64,000 nt of DNA from Pseudomonas syringae KCTC 12500. GTDB taxonomy: Bacteria > Pseudomonadota > Gammaproteobacteria > Pseudomonadales > Pseudomonadaceae. Each line of letters opens with the position of its first letter. The first letter of the stretch is position 1. A model generated the notes under the pieces. It was not told where the DNA came from and did not search any database. It saw only the letters and a program-made list of their open reading frames with translations. Of the stretch, positions 1 through 8,164 are shown one piece after another. The DNA is taken from NCBI RefSeq assembly GCF_000507185.2, contig NZ_AYTM02000001.1, positions 62,001 to 126,000 on the forward strand. Direction: 5' to 3'. A program made the translations under genes and the position numbers.

Positions 1-101
1 TTCAACGCCGCGATTACCGGAAGTGCCGCCTCCATGACCTCAATGCCGATTCCGTCACCGGGCAAGACACAGATGCGCTTTCTAAGCACTTGAATGGTCA
101 T
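1..101 (-). CDS. Isopropylmalate/isocitrate dehydrogenase-family protein, N-terminus (runs off the window)
   Basis: The minus strand opens with ATG at 101 and reads MTIQVLRKRICVLPGDGIG and onward to the window edge. The 'LPGDGIG' motif near the N-terminus is the nucleotide/substrate-binding start typical of the beta-decarboxylating dehydrogenase family (isopropylmalate, isocitrate, tartrate dehydrogenases). Its ATG overlaps the TGA of the upstream aldolase gene (ATGA), so the two are probably translationally coupled and may act in one pathway, for example a chain-elongation or 2-oxoacid route. Only about 33 residues are visible, so the substrate cannot be assigned. Confidence 0.7.
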   Translation of the reverse strand, partial: MTIQVLRKRICVLPGDGIGIEVMEAALPVIAAL

Positions 102-1126
102 AGCGCGACTCCCTTGACGCCATTCGGCAAGCCGGTGGCGATGGTCGACAACACCGCTCGCGGCGCAAGACGCGCCACCTTGTCCTGCTGATGCATCACC
201 TCGATCGCTCGGTACTCGGAGGTCAACTGAAAGCGCTCGAGGGTGTCGCGCACGCGTTGACTGCTGTCATAGGGGAAGTTGTAAGTGCCCAGAATGACAT
301 CCATCAGCGGGCTGGGCATATTGTTGTGCGGTACCGCGCGGGCCGTGGCTTCCGACAGTTCCATCACTTTCACCAGGTCATAACCATGACTGACGCCCGT
401 ACGCTCCAGGTAGGCAACCAGCATACTCAGGTGAAGATTGCCGGCCCCTTTGCCCATGCCGCATATGGACGTGTCGATGTATTCAGCGCCGGCTTCTATA
501 GCGGCCGCTGCATTCGCCAGCGCCAACGACAGATTGTTATGCGCGTGAAAGCCCAGCGGCACCAACAGCCGGCTTGAGAGACGACTGAACAGTCGGTCTA
601 CATCGGCTGGCAACATGTGGCCATTGGAATCCGCACAGCAAACGATATCTGCGCCGGCCCCCTCCGCGCGCACTGCCGTATCAAGCACGCTGCCTGGCGT
701 CTGCGAGGTGACATGCGTCACATTGGCGCTGACACTGAAGCCGTGATCGCGAGCCAGCGACAAGGTCACAAGCCCCTCATCCAGTTGATCGCGCCTCAAA
801 CAGACGCGGATCATCGAAACGCCCTGCTCCTTGAGCATGGCGAAGTCATCCGTGGTGATGTTTCTGGGGTGAACCATGACGGCCAGTTCGATACGGCCGT
901 TGGCCGCCTGCGCAATCTTTTCAATGAAGCCTGCGCCTACATCACTGGTCAGACCGTGCTCGCCTTTCGGGGCGAAGGATCCTTTGCAATAACCAATTTC
1001 GCAGAGGTCGACACCCGCACTGGCCAAGCCAGCGACCACTATCTGCGCCTGATCTTCTGTGAAGTTGAAGTTGTTCCGATAACCACCATCACGCAATGTA
1101 ACGTCGAGAATTTTTACGTCGGCCAT
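98..1126 (-). CDS. DRE-TIM metallolyase (HMGL-like / 4-hydroxy-2-oxovalerate aldolase-like)
   Basis: A 342-residue protein of the pyruvate-carboxyltransferase/HMGL-like superfamily, which makes or breaks C-C bonds next to a carboxylate using a divalent metal. The N-terminus carries the family signature 'DVTLRDGG' (Arg-Asp for enolate stabilisation and metal binding). Near residue 195 'GFHAHNN' supplies the His-x-His metal ligands, followed by 'ICGMGKGAGN', typical of the aldolase branch. The gene overlaps the dehydrogenase-like gene at 1-101 by 4 nt and lies downstream of a LysR regulator on the same strand, 278 bp away. The pairing of a Claisen-type lyase with a beta-decarboxylating dehydrogenase suggests a 2-oxoacid pathway, possibly of specialised metabolism. 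The substrate is unknown. Confidence 0.8.
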   Translation of the reverse strand: MADVKILDVTLRDGGYRNNFNFTEDQAQIVVAGLASAGVDLCEIGYCKGSFAPKGEHGLTSDVGAGFIEKIAQAANGRIELAVMVHPRNITTDDFAMLKEQGVSMIRVCLRRDQLDEGLVTLSLARDHGFSVSANVTHVTSQTPGSVLDTAVRAEGAGADIVCCADSNGHMLPADVDRLFSRLSSRLLVPLGFHAHNNLSLALANAAAAIEAGAEYIDTSICGMGKGAGNLHLSMLVAYLERTGVSHGYDLVKVMELSEATARAVPHNNMPSPLMDVILGTYNFPYDSSQRVRDTLERFQLTSEYRAIEVMHQQDKVARLAPRAVLSTIATGLPNGVKGVAL

Positions 1127-1404
1127 GAGAATCTCCGGCTGTCCTTAGGGTGTCACCAGGGTGCTTGAGATGATCTTGCCACTGCTTGAGTTTTTATAAT
1201 TATCCAACAGCGCGCCATCTAACAAACCTTGCCGAGCCGACACCTTAACGTCTCGGAGTTACGAGTCATGAACTGCTCCACTCGACATTGATCCTCGTCA
1301 AAACAGCCGAACTTGTAAACTGTCGATATTTGATGAGGGGATGGGAATTTTTTCACCACACGACTGTTTTGCCGACAACATAACCAGCGCGAACTCAGCC
1401 CTGG

Positions 1405-2316
1405 CTAGCGATAACAGCTTTCCACATAATTCATGGCAGCCTGGATGGAAGCCACCGCGCGCAAGTCTTCATGCACGCCGAGCCAGACATCGACTTCCAG
1501 CGGAGCCGACAACTCCACCCGGCACAGACGATCATTGCCCTCTACGGCAAAACTGGGCAGTAACGCGATGCCCACACCGGTTTCGGCAGCACGAATTTGC
1601 AACTCCACCGTTTTGGCCTCCAGCACAAAGGGCCGATCACCGACGATATCCCTCAGCCAACCATTCTGATTGTCACTCATCAGTTCATTGTCATAAGCAA
1701 TAAACTCATAATGCTCCGGAGGGCGTTGCTCCAGATAAAAACGTGCGCAATAAAATGAAAAGGAAGCCGTGCCAATGCGCCGCGCGACAATGCCGCTTTC
1801 AACAGGTTTGGAAAACCGTATACACAGGTCAGACTGGCAACTGGATAACGACGAATACTGGTGATCGCCCAACAAGCGCAACATAATGCCGGGATGCATC
1901 GCCCGAAATGCCCCCAATTGTGGCACCAGCTTCTCGACCGCCACCGACGGCGGCGCACTGATGGTCACTTCCACACCCTGCACCACCTGAGCCGCAACCG
2001 CGAGACGGCCAACGGCCTGGGTCTGCGCCTCGATCTGTCGCCCGATCGCCGCCACACGCCGTCCCTCATCAGTCAGTTCATACAAACGCTTGCGACGGTC
2101 GACAAGCTTTACATTCAGAGACCTTTCCAGCGAAGCGATACGGCGCGAAACAGTGGCGTGCTCCACACCCAGCATCCTTGCAGCGCCACTCAGGGAACTG
2201 ACCGTGGAAAACATTACGAAGTAACGCAGGTCCTCCCAGTCAAAACAGATCCTGGGTTTTCTGAACAGGTTGTTAACATCGAAGGTAGCCGATCCATCCA
2301 CTGGAGTCATTGTCAT
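1405..2316 (-). CDS. LysR-family transcriptional regulator
   Basis: A 303-residue LysR-type regulator. The winged helix-turn-helix occupies roughly residues 25-85 ('DLRYFVMFSTVSSLSGAARM', then 'VSRRIASLERSL'), followed by a periplasmic-binding-like effector domain to the C-terminus. There is an N-terminal extension of about 25 residues before the usual start of the domain, so an internal start is possible, though none is clearly better. It lies upstream of, and in the same direction as, the aldolase/dehydrogenase pair and is a plausible regulator of it. No palindromic T-N11-A site could be assigned with confidence in the 278-bp gap at 1127-1404, which otherwise shows nothing recognisable. Confidence 0.85.
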   Translation of the reverse strand: MTMTPVDGSATFDVNNLFRKPRICFDWEDLRYFVMFSTVSSLSGAARMLGVEHATVSRRIASLERSLNVKLVDRRKRLYELTDEGRRVAAIGRQIEAQTQAVGRLAVAAQVVQGVEVTISAPPSVAVEKLVPQLGAFRAMHPGIMLRLLGDHQYSSLSSCQSDLCIRFSKPVESGIVARRIGTASFSFYCARFYLEQRPPEHYEFIAYDNELMSDNQNGWLRDIVGDRPFVLEAKTVELQIRAAETGVGIALLPSFAVEGNDRLCRVELSAPLEVDVWLGVHEDLRAVASIQAAMNYVESCYR

Positions 2317-2469
2317 TCAAGCCTTATCCTTATGCGGTTCGTGCGAATAGGTAGTTCTGTTATGTTTTAAACCGAGCATTGGCAGGTGCGTAGAACGATA
2401 AGGATAAGGCTGACAACTTCCTCAGGCCCGGACAGCGAGCGGGTGCCGCTGGGTAGTTTAGTTTATTGA

Positions 2470-2533
2470 GGGGTGGGTATTGCGGAGTGGGGTTCGGATG
2501 ATTGGGGACGGGGGTGTCCGGAGTGGTGGGGGG
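2470..2533 (+). other. G-run-rich stretch (possible G-quadruplex) in a gene-free gap
   Basis: The plus strand carries six runs of three to six guanines within 64 bases (2470-2473, 2475-2477, 2489-2492, 2504-2507, 2510-2514, 2528-2533). No convincing gene lies between the LysR start at 2316 and the remnant at 2588. The spacing allows an intramolecular G-quadruplex in principle. Whether it has a role is unknown. Confidence 0.45.
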
Positions 2534-2587
2534 TTGATTAAACACATATCAACTATCGCAAGCCTGCTCAGACTTCTCGCAAGCTAA

Positions 2588-2770
2588 TTAGTAGAAACCG
2601 ACGAACGCGGGCCGGATGATCGCCTACGCTACCAGTTCGAAGCGATTTCACGCATGGCGATGGAAGAACAAGAACTGGTAAGAGGCCTGATCGATGCAGT
2701 GATTGTGAAACATCAGGTAGCCGGGGCCATTGCCCGTGCAGCAGGGCCAGCGAGTAAAGGGAAGGAATAA
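2588..2770 (+). pseudogene. C-terminal remnant of a phage-type XRE/HTH regulator
   Basis: The plus strand is open from just after a TAA (2585-2587) to TAA at 2768-2770 and has no start codon near the beginning. The reading (VETDERGPDDRLRYQFEAIS, then a helical stretch containing 'LVRGLIDAVIVKHQVAG') resembles the C-terminal tail of XRE-family regulators of pseudomonads, in which an acidic 'DERGP' linker follows the helix-turn-helix. The HTH domain itself is absent, so this is a 5'-truncated fragment. It sits exactly at the distal edge of the CDI locus and convergent with it, consistent with insertion or deletion at this boundary. The family call is from memory of the sequence pattern. Confidence 0.5.
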
Positions 2771-2810
2771 GCAGGCGGCCAAATAAAAATCGGAAAATCA
2801 AAAGCTAGAT

Positions 2811-2834
2811 AAAAACACCGGCGCTGGGCCGGTG
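2811..2834 (-). terminator. Rho-independent terminator of the CDI locus
   Basis: A perfect 7-bp stem (2816-2822 with 2828-2834, CACCGGC/GCCGGTG) with a 5-nt loop is followed, read on the minus strand, by TTTTT at 2815-2811. It lies 25 bp beyond the stop of the last immunity gene, so it closes the long minus-strand operon. Confidence 0.8.
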
Positions 2835-2859
2835 CTAGATGAGTACCGCGTACTTAGAC

Positions 2860-3432
2860 TTAAGCAATCGCTCCTGATATCACACATAAAGCAGTAACAA
2901 CTTGATCAGGATGATCTTCTAGAGGAACTCCCCAGCCGGTAACCTCAAGCCCACCATAGCTTTGATCGGTATAGAACCACTCTTCAGCACTATCAAACTC
3001 TAAAGATGTAAATGGCAATAAATCCGAAACCAAACTACCCAAGCCAATACCAGCCGGCAAAACCCCCTTATAAACAAACTCCCGAGCAAACTCCCCAGAA
3101 AAGCTAAAATCGTAAACCTTAACAGCATAAACCTTTCCCGCTCTAACCATTATTGATAGAGCTGGAGTTCCTTTTAGCAGATTATTAATAATTGCATCAC
3201 TAAATAGCGAAAAAGAGTAGCCTCCATTTCCAAGCTCATCCAGACCATGCGTTCTCAATAGAAGGTCCGGCGAACTTTCAAACTTGTACAATAGACTGGA
3301 AGCGTCAACTAAATACTTAAGCAGCACACGTTCCAGCACTTCCGCGCTGATACCCAGCGGTATACCTGCAAGAGAGACGGATGGCACGATTGGTGCCACC
3401 CAAGATATTGAAAAATCGTTAAACGACGTCAT
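2860..3432 (-). CDS. Candidate CDI immunity protein of the distal orphan module
   Basis: A 190-residue protein with no signal peptide or clear membrane segment, unrecognised as a family. The start at 3432 is chosen because its ATG overlaps the TGA of the preceding orphan toxin gene (ATGA), the tight coupling typical of toxin/immunity pairs. An upstream in-frame ATG at 3444 exists inside the toxin gene. Base composition is visibly AT-richer than the conserved part of the locus, as is common for exchangeable immunity genes. Function is inferred from position. It should be cytosolic and neutralise the toxin tail encoded at 3429 to about 3800. It is followed by the operon terminator. Confidence 0.65.
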   Translation of the reverse strand: MTSFNDFSISWVAPIVPSVSLAGIPLGISAEVLERVLLKYLVDASSLLYKFESSPDLLLRTHGLDELGNGGYSFSLFSDAIINNLLKGTPALSIMVRAGKVYAVKVYDFSFSGEFAREFVYKGVLPAGIGLGSLVSDLLPFTSLEFDSAEEWFYTDQSYGGLEVTGWGVPLEDHPDQVVTALCVISGAIA

Positions 3433-6400
3433 TCTGGCACCCACGTGTTGGTGGAGGAATTAAATACCACTTTCTGCCCCTGAGGGTTTAAATACTTTGT
3501 ATTGGCATCATAAATAGGGCTCCCGCTACTAAAAGTCGGTCTGTAAGCCACAGGATCAACAACCTTAACTTTGCTCCCATCAGCATAAGTAAGCTTGTAG
3601 TACTCACCTTTGTGAGTTGACAAAACATTATCCCCGATAGTAGATGGACTACACTGAATTTCTTTAATTCCTGTAGTGCTACCTTCGACCGTATAGACCT
3701 GGGCATTACCAGATGAACTGGCTTTCACTTTAGGTGTAAGTGTTGCGCCATCCATGGTGAGCGACTGTTTAATATCATCTATTGATTTCCCCCAAAGACT
3801 GGAAGGATTTCCAGCAATATCTCGAGGAATACCGGCTTGTGCCGCTAAGTCTTCGCGCAAACCATCCCGAGCAAGTGGAGATGTTGCCGGAATATCGTCT
3901 ACTACCTTCCCTGCCGCACCTGCCTCTTTTGCACCTTGTCCTAATGGCTCGCTCCTTTGCCCACCTACCGCAGCTTTTGCACTCAGCCCCCCCATCACTT
4001 CGAGGGAACCGACCACCATGTTGCCTACCGCATTCCACGTATCGCCATCGACCGCCTGCCCTACGCCATATTTGAATTGCGCGGCGCCGTTGATCGCAGC
4101 AATGCCCCGGATTCCAATTCCCAGCGGCCCTGACAACCCATATATAGCAGGGCCGCCAATATTCGCCAACCCTTGCTGCTCATTGTTGACCAGCAGAGTG
4201 CCTTTTGCGTTAGCGTAAATCTGCTCCTCGGCAGTCTTGGTCCGGGACCAGCTCAACTGGGCGAATACGCCATCAAGCTCAGCTCGTGCAGCGTCGCTGT
4301 AGGCGTTTTTGGCTTCGGTCGTGCCTGCGTAGGAAAAGCCCTGAGTTGCAGGCGTGGTGCTTTGCAGGAGATTGGTCAGCCTAGCCTGTGCTTGCTCTTG
4401 GCCGACACTTTTCGTCAATTCGTAAGCGTATACCTGAAGGTAGGCTTGCAGCTCCGAAAGATCGGCCTTGGTCAAAGACTCGGGGTTGGTTTTGTAAGCG
4501 TCCAGCAGATTATTGCTGCGCTGATCCGACTTCTCGAGTGATACCAGCTTTCTCGCAGCATCAATCCCCTGGTCTTTTTCGTAAGCCTCTCGTGCGCTGT
4601 TTCTTTCCTTGGTGTCATGGTCATTCAAGAAATTGTATTGCGTCGAATTTTTGGCTATCCAGCTACCCTTGTCAATCGAGTTGGCATCAGCGTCTTTCTG
4701 AGTGGCAGCGGCCAGGGCGCCTACTATCTGAGAACTCATGGTCAGTAAGTTTTCATTACCATTGACCAGGCTATTCAGGTGTACAACCAAGGCTTCGTTA
4801 GCACCTGCAGCCAACGCACCAGTCCTGAAATCTCCTCCGGTGGCCTTTGACAGCAGCCCTCCCACCATCGCGTGAATAACAACCTTGGAAGGCGTTCCGT
4901 CCGCGAATGTACCGTGGGTATAGTCACCCACTGCATTGAAACTCGCCGCCGCCAAGGTGTTGAATAGCGCGGTTTTGAGCGCATCACTGCCGCTCCCGCC
5001 CGTACCCAGCGCTTTACCCAAAATGGCTGAGGTTCCATTTTGGAGAACCTGATTGGCGGCGAATTGTCCAACGCCTGTCAAGGTAGAGAGCTCTGGGCCA
5101 ATGATTTTCCTGGAAGCGATATCAGTATGCGTACCCGTAAAACCATCAAAATACGCAGCCGTCAGGCCCGCCGTCACTCCTGAAATGGCATACCCTTTCA
5201 GAGCATCCGCAGATGTTACGTCCTTGACTACCGCCCCGAGGTTTCCTCGGTTATTAATAACGCTGACCGTTGCGTTGGTAGCGGCACCCGCTGCAACAGC
5301 ACCTGCGCCCGCAGAGAGGAACGCTGCAGTGTTGGCACCCATAGTACCTGCCGTGACTGCTGCCCCTGTGGATGCACCTACCGCGCCCATTGCCATAGGC
5401 CCCACAACGGCAGCCATGATAATCGCGATGATAATTTGCGAGGCTGGGCCGAGACCCGAGTTGCTGTATTTGAAGGAGTCGTGAATCTCCTTCACTTGCC
5501 GCCAATCCACGTCACCGCGCTTTTCAGCATCCTTGAGCCAGGCCAGTTGTGGATCGGCTTTGACCATTGCGTCAATGCTCTGGGTGACCGTTTGTTGATC
5601 AACCTGCTTGATATCAATCTGCAATCCATTGACAGCTTTAATGGTTACCTCACCGGCGGCAACCAGTTCGCTCTGGCGTAAGGTCTCGTCGGTATTACCT
5701 TTACCTTTGGAGGAAACCCAAAAGGCGTTGTTATTACTCTTCTCGTGACTCTCCTGATGCGAGTCCTTCACGCCCTCAAACGTAACTGCACCACCACTTT
5801 CAATCGTCAGGTCCTTACCGCTCTCCAGCTTCGCGGCTTGGTACTTTTGATCACCTCCGCTCGACAGCAACAGGTCGCCACCGGTAGTAATTTCGCTGCC
5901 GATGTTTTTCAGATCAGTCACTTCATCGCGCTGGGTTTTCTTCGCGCCGAAGCTGCCTTTTTTCTTCATGTCGTACAGCGAGTAATCACTGTCCTGCGCA
6001 GCAAGGATGTCCAGATTCTCACCCGCAACCAGATACGCCTCTTTCCCAGCGGTAATTCGGCTGGAGATCATGGCCAGATCCTGCCCGGCCTGCAAAGCCA
6101 CACTGCCGCCCGCCTTCAGGTCCGCAGACACCTGGCTGACATGGTCTTCCTGCTCGGTCACCTTCTTGCTTTTGCCGTAGGAATGCTGTTCATCAGCCGC
6201 CGAGGACAGGGTCAGGTTTTCCGTCGCGGCCATCGCGATATCGCGCTTGGCGTCGATGCTGCTGGCGATGACGTTGATGTCGCGGCCGGCCTGGGCCGTC
6301 AGGTCGCGTCCGGCACTGACCGTGGAGCCCAGTTGCGTGATGCTCGAGTTACTGGAGTTCGCGCCGCGTGTCTGGCCGTTCTCGGTCTGGGCCGAGTCGA

Positions 6401-7187
6401 TAGCGACGTCACGGCCCGCAGCGATGCTCAAATCACGACCAGCCTGCAACACGCTGCCGGTGTTTTTCACGTCACGACCCGCTTGCAGGGACATGTCGTT
6501 GGCCGCTTCGATACGTGCCGCGCTGTCAGCGAAGTCCTGACGCCAGGTCGCGTCGCCTGACGCGCTCTGATGGCTGGTCACCGTGCGTTCGTTGATGACA
6601 TCGCCGCGCAGGGCGGTCAATGTCACATCACGTCCGGCGATAATGCCCCCGGACTTGTTGATCAGGTCGTTACCTGCCAGCAGGTCCAGACGGTTGCCAG
6701 CTTCTATCAGGCCGCTGTTGACCAGATCATTTCCAGCAGCAGCCGACAGGTTATTGGCCGCTCGCAAGGTGCCGACGTTGTCGAGGTTTTGCCCCGCGAT
6801 CAGCGAGACGTCGTTACCGGCAATCAATGCACCGGTCGGGCCAAGGCGATTGTCGGCCTGAGCCATATACAGCACCGGCACCAGCACTTTTTCGCCATTC
6901 ACTTCATGCTCTTCGAGCCAGACGATGTCATGGGTCAGCGCTGCGACTTGTTGTGAGTTCAGCGATACGCCGACCGCCAGGTTCAGCTGCTGCTTGCCGG
7001 CGATTGCGTTGTTCATCAGGTACTTGAACTGGGCCTCGTTGGAGGTTTGCCCGTCGATGAACGCCTGGCCGGTTCTGGCCACGACTGCTTGCTGGACGAG
7101 GCGTTGTTCATACAGACCATCGCCCAGACGCTTGGCGCTGACTTCCGGATCGTAGCCCAGACCTGCGAGCAGGTAATCCGAACTCAT
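3429..7187 (-). CDS. Orphan CdiA/FhaB C-terminal module with toxin tail (no secretion domain)
   Basis: A 1,252-residue open frame homologous to the C-terminal part of the giant CdiA but lacking signal peptide and TPS domain. Residues 1 to about 369 are block A (GLGYDPEVSAKRL and FHA repeats of the 'AGRDL' type). Then come unique FHA repeats, and at about 580-680 a hydrophobic Ala/Gly-rich DUF637-like segment ('IIIAIIMAAVVGPM'). The last about 120 residues, after 'SLWGKSIDDIKQ', are a toxin domain I cannot assign. Homology continues upstream in frame to 7272, where a TAG blocks read-through. The ATG at 7187 has no Shine-Dalgarno, so this is probably a silent replacement cassette. The stop overlaps the immunity start. 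Confidence 0.7.
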   Translation of the reverse strand: MSSDYLLAGLGYDPEVSAKRLGDGLYEQRLVQQAVVARTGQAFIDGQTSNEAQFKYLMNNAIAGKQQLNLAVGVSLNSQQVAALTHDIVWLEEHEVNGEKVLVPVLYMAQADNRLGPTGALIAGNDVSLIAGQNLDNVGTLRAANNLSAAAGNDLVNSGLIEAGNRLDLLAGNDLINKSGGIIAGRDVTLTALRGDVINERTVTSHQSASGDATWRQDFADSAARIEAANDMSLQAGRDVKNTGSVLQAGRDLSIAAGRDVAIDSAQTENGQTRGANSSNSSITQLGSTVSAGRDLTAQAGRDINVIASSIDAKRDIAMAATENLTLSSAADEQHSYGKSKKVTEQEDHVSQVSADLKAGGSVALQAGQDLAMISSRITAGKEAYLVAGENLDILAAQDSDYSLYDMKKKGSFGAKKTQRDEVTDLKNIGSEITTGGDLLLSSGGDQKYQAAKLESGKDLTIESGGAVTFEGVKDSHQESHEKSNNNAFWVSSKGKGNTDETLRQSELVAAGEVTIKAVNGLQIDIKQVDQQTVTQSIDAMVKADPQLAWLKDAEKRGDVDWRQVKEIHDSFKYSNSGLGPASQIIIAIIMAAVVGPMAMGAVGASTGAAVTAGTMGANTAAFLSAGAGAVAAGAATNATVSVINNRGNLGAVVKDVTSADALKGYAISGVTAGLTAAYFDGFTGTHTDIASRKIIGPELSTLTGVGQFAANQVLQNGTSAILGKALGTGGSGSDALKTALFNTLAAASFNAVGDYTHGTFADGTPSKVVIHAMVGGLLSKATGGDFRTGALAAGANEALVVHLNSLVNGNENLLTMSSQIVGALAAATQKDADANSIDKGSWIAKNSTQYNFLNDHDTKERNSAREAYEKDQGIDAARKLVSLEKSDQRSNNLLDAYKTNPESLTKADLSELQAYLQVYAYELTKSVGQEQAQARLTNLLQSTTPATQGFSYAGTTEAKNAYSDAARAELDGVFAQLSWSRTKTAEEQIYANAKGTLLVNNEQQGLANIGGPAIYGLSGPLGIGIRGIAAINGAAQFKYGVGQAVDGDTWNAVGNMVVGSLEVMGGLSAKAAVGGQRSEPLGQGAKEAGAAGKVVDDIPATSPLARDGLREDLAAQAGIPRDIAGNPSSLWGKSIDDIKQSLTMDGATLTPKVKASSSGNAQVYTVEGSTTGIKEIQCSPSTIGDNVLSTHKGEYYKLTYADGSKVKVVDPVAYRPTFSSGSPIYDANTKYLNPQGQKVVFNSSTNTWVPE

Positions 7188-7272
7188 GGATTGCTTGAGT
7201 TCGGTAAGGACCGGGTTGGTTTCGATCAGGTATTTTTGCGGTTTGGAGACGAAATTGCTGCTTGGCAGGCCC
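6081..7272 (-). repeat. Block A, copy in distal orphan module
   Basis: This 1,192-bp segment matches 20053-21244 in the giant cdiA with no length difference at the anchors compared (constant offset 13,972) and appears nearly identical by eye. It encodes the 'GLPSSNFVSK' to 'DEQHSYGKSKKV' region just before the exchangeable C-terminal part. Homology stops at 7272/7273 beside a stop codon. Confidence 0.85.
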
Positions 7273-7392
7273 TAAATGCTCACCTCGCAAGAGGTGCGTG
7301 TTGTGTATTGAGATTTTGCTCCTGTTAAGGATCGAAAATTCATGCTGAAAAAGGACGTATTGGGCAGCTAGACTATAGGTCGTCAGGGTGGG

Positions 7393-7480
7393 TGCAAAAG
7401 GGATGCAACTTGACTGCAGAAAGGTTGCAAATAGGACGCAAAAAGAGTGCAATCAGGGTGCATGTAGGATGCAACAGCAA
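7393..7480 (+). repeat. Eight direct repeats with exact 11-bp period upstream of kptA
   Basis: TGCA(A) motifs begin at 7393, 7404, 7415, 7426, 7437 (CGCAA), 7448, 7459 and 7470, every 11 bp without exception. The consensus unit is TGCAANNAGGR. Two further TGCA motifs at 7494 and 7502 are out of phase. The array lies 85-172 bp upstream of the kptA start. An 11-bp period places each unit on nearly the same helix face and does not fit a codon repeat, so a regulatory binding array or repeated leader-RNA element is more likely than coding sequence. Confidence 0.85.
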
Positions 7481-7564
7481 CTGAAAATACTGCTGCAAGA
7501 GTGCACCGGATATCAGCCAAAGCAAATAAACCCTAAAAAATCGATAAATGAATGCAAGGCAATC

Positions 7565-8164
7565 ATGAATAACAAGCAACTGAACGAAACAAGCAAGTTT
7601 CTAAGTTATATCTTGCGCCATGAGCCTCACACTATCGGATTGCAACTCGACGCAGAAGGCTGGGCAGACATCAACTCTTTGATTACCGGCGCAGCGAAAG
7701 AAGGCCGCGTACTTGACCAGGCAATAATTCAGACAGTAGTAAATAGCAGTGATAAGAAACGCTTTGCCCTCTCCGACGATGGCCAGCGTATTCGAGCTGC
7801 ACAGGGACATTCAGCACCAGACGTAAACCTCCAACACATAGAGAAAGAACCGCCAGAATTCCTCTACCATGGCACTGCAACACGCTTTCTTGAATCTATT
7901 CTTCAGCAAGGATTGATTGCAGGTTCACGCCACCATGTGCATCTATCGCAGGAGACTCTGACGGCTATTGCTGTCGGACAGCGCTACGGTAAACCAGTGG
8001 TTCTGAAGATTGAATCCCTGCGGATGTACCAACAGGGATTTAAATTTTTTCAGGCTGAAAATAGTGTTTGGTTAACTGAAGCGGTTCCCGTTAATTTTAT
8101 TTCAATACAAAATCAACTGCCCGACAGCTCATTGGATGAAAATACATCTACAGCCAGCACATGA
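7565..8164 (+). CDS. kptA: RNA 2'-phosphotransferase, Tpt1/KptA family
   Basis: A 199-residue protein. KptA/Tpt1 enzymes transfer an internal 2'-phosphate of RNA to NAD+, leaving a 2'-OH. Family features visible: N-terminal winged-helix lobe 'TSKFLSYILRHEPHTIGL' (Arg-His of the RNA site) and 'DAEGWADINSL', then the ADP-ribosyl-transferase-like lobe with 'FLYHGTATRFLESILQQGL' and 'RHHVHLS', 'VLKIESLRM'. The frame is open upstream to 7388, but ATG at 7565 matches the family N-terminus. It is the only plus-strand gene inside the CDI tail, and its 3' end overlaps the immunity-like gene at 8113-8559 by 52 bp convergently. A role in repairing RNA damaged by toxins is speculation. Confidence 0.9.
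   Translation: MNNKQLNETSKFLSYILRHEPHTIGLQLDAEGWADINSLITGAAKEGRVLDQAIIQTVVNSSDKKRFALSDDGQRIRAAQGHSAPDVNLQHIEKEPPEFLYHGTATRFLESILQQGLIAGSRHHVHLSQETLTAIAVGQRYGKPVVLKIESLRMYQQGFKFFQAENSVWLTEAVPVNFISIQNQLPDSSLDENTSTAST

Noticed and set aside
7281..7296. CACCTC-GCAA-GAGGTG hairpin as a terminator before the distal orphan
   Set aside because: Only a 6-bp stem without an adjacent T-run on either strand; no assigned role.
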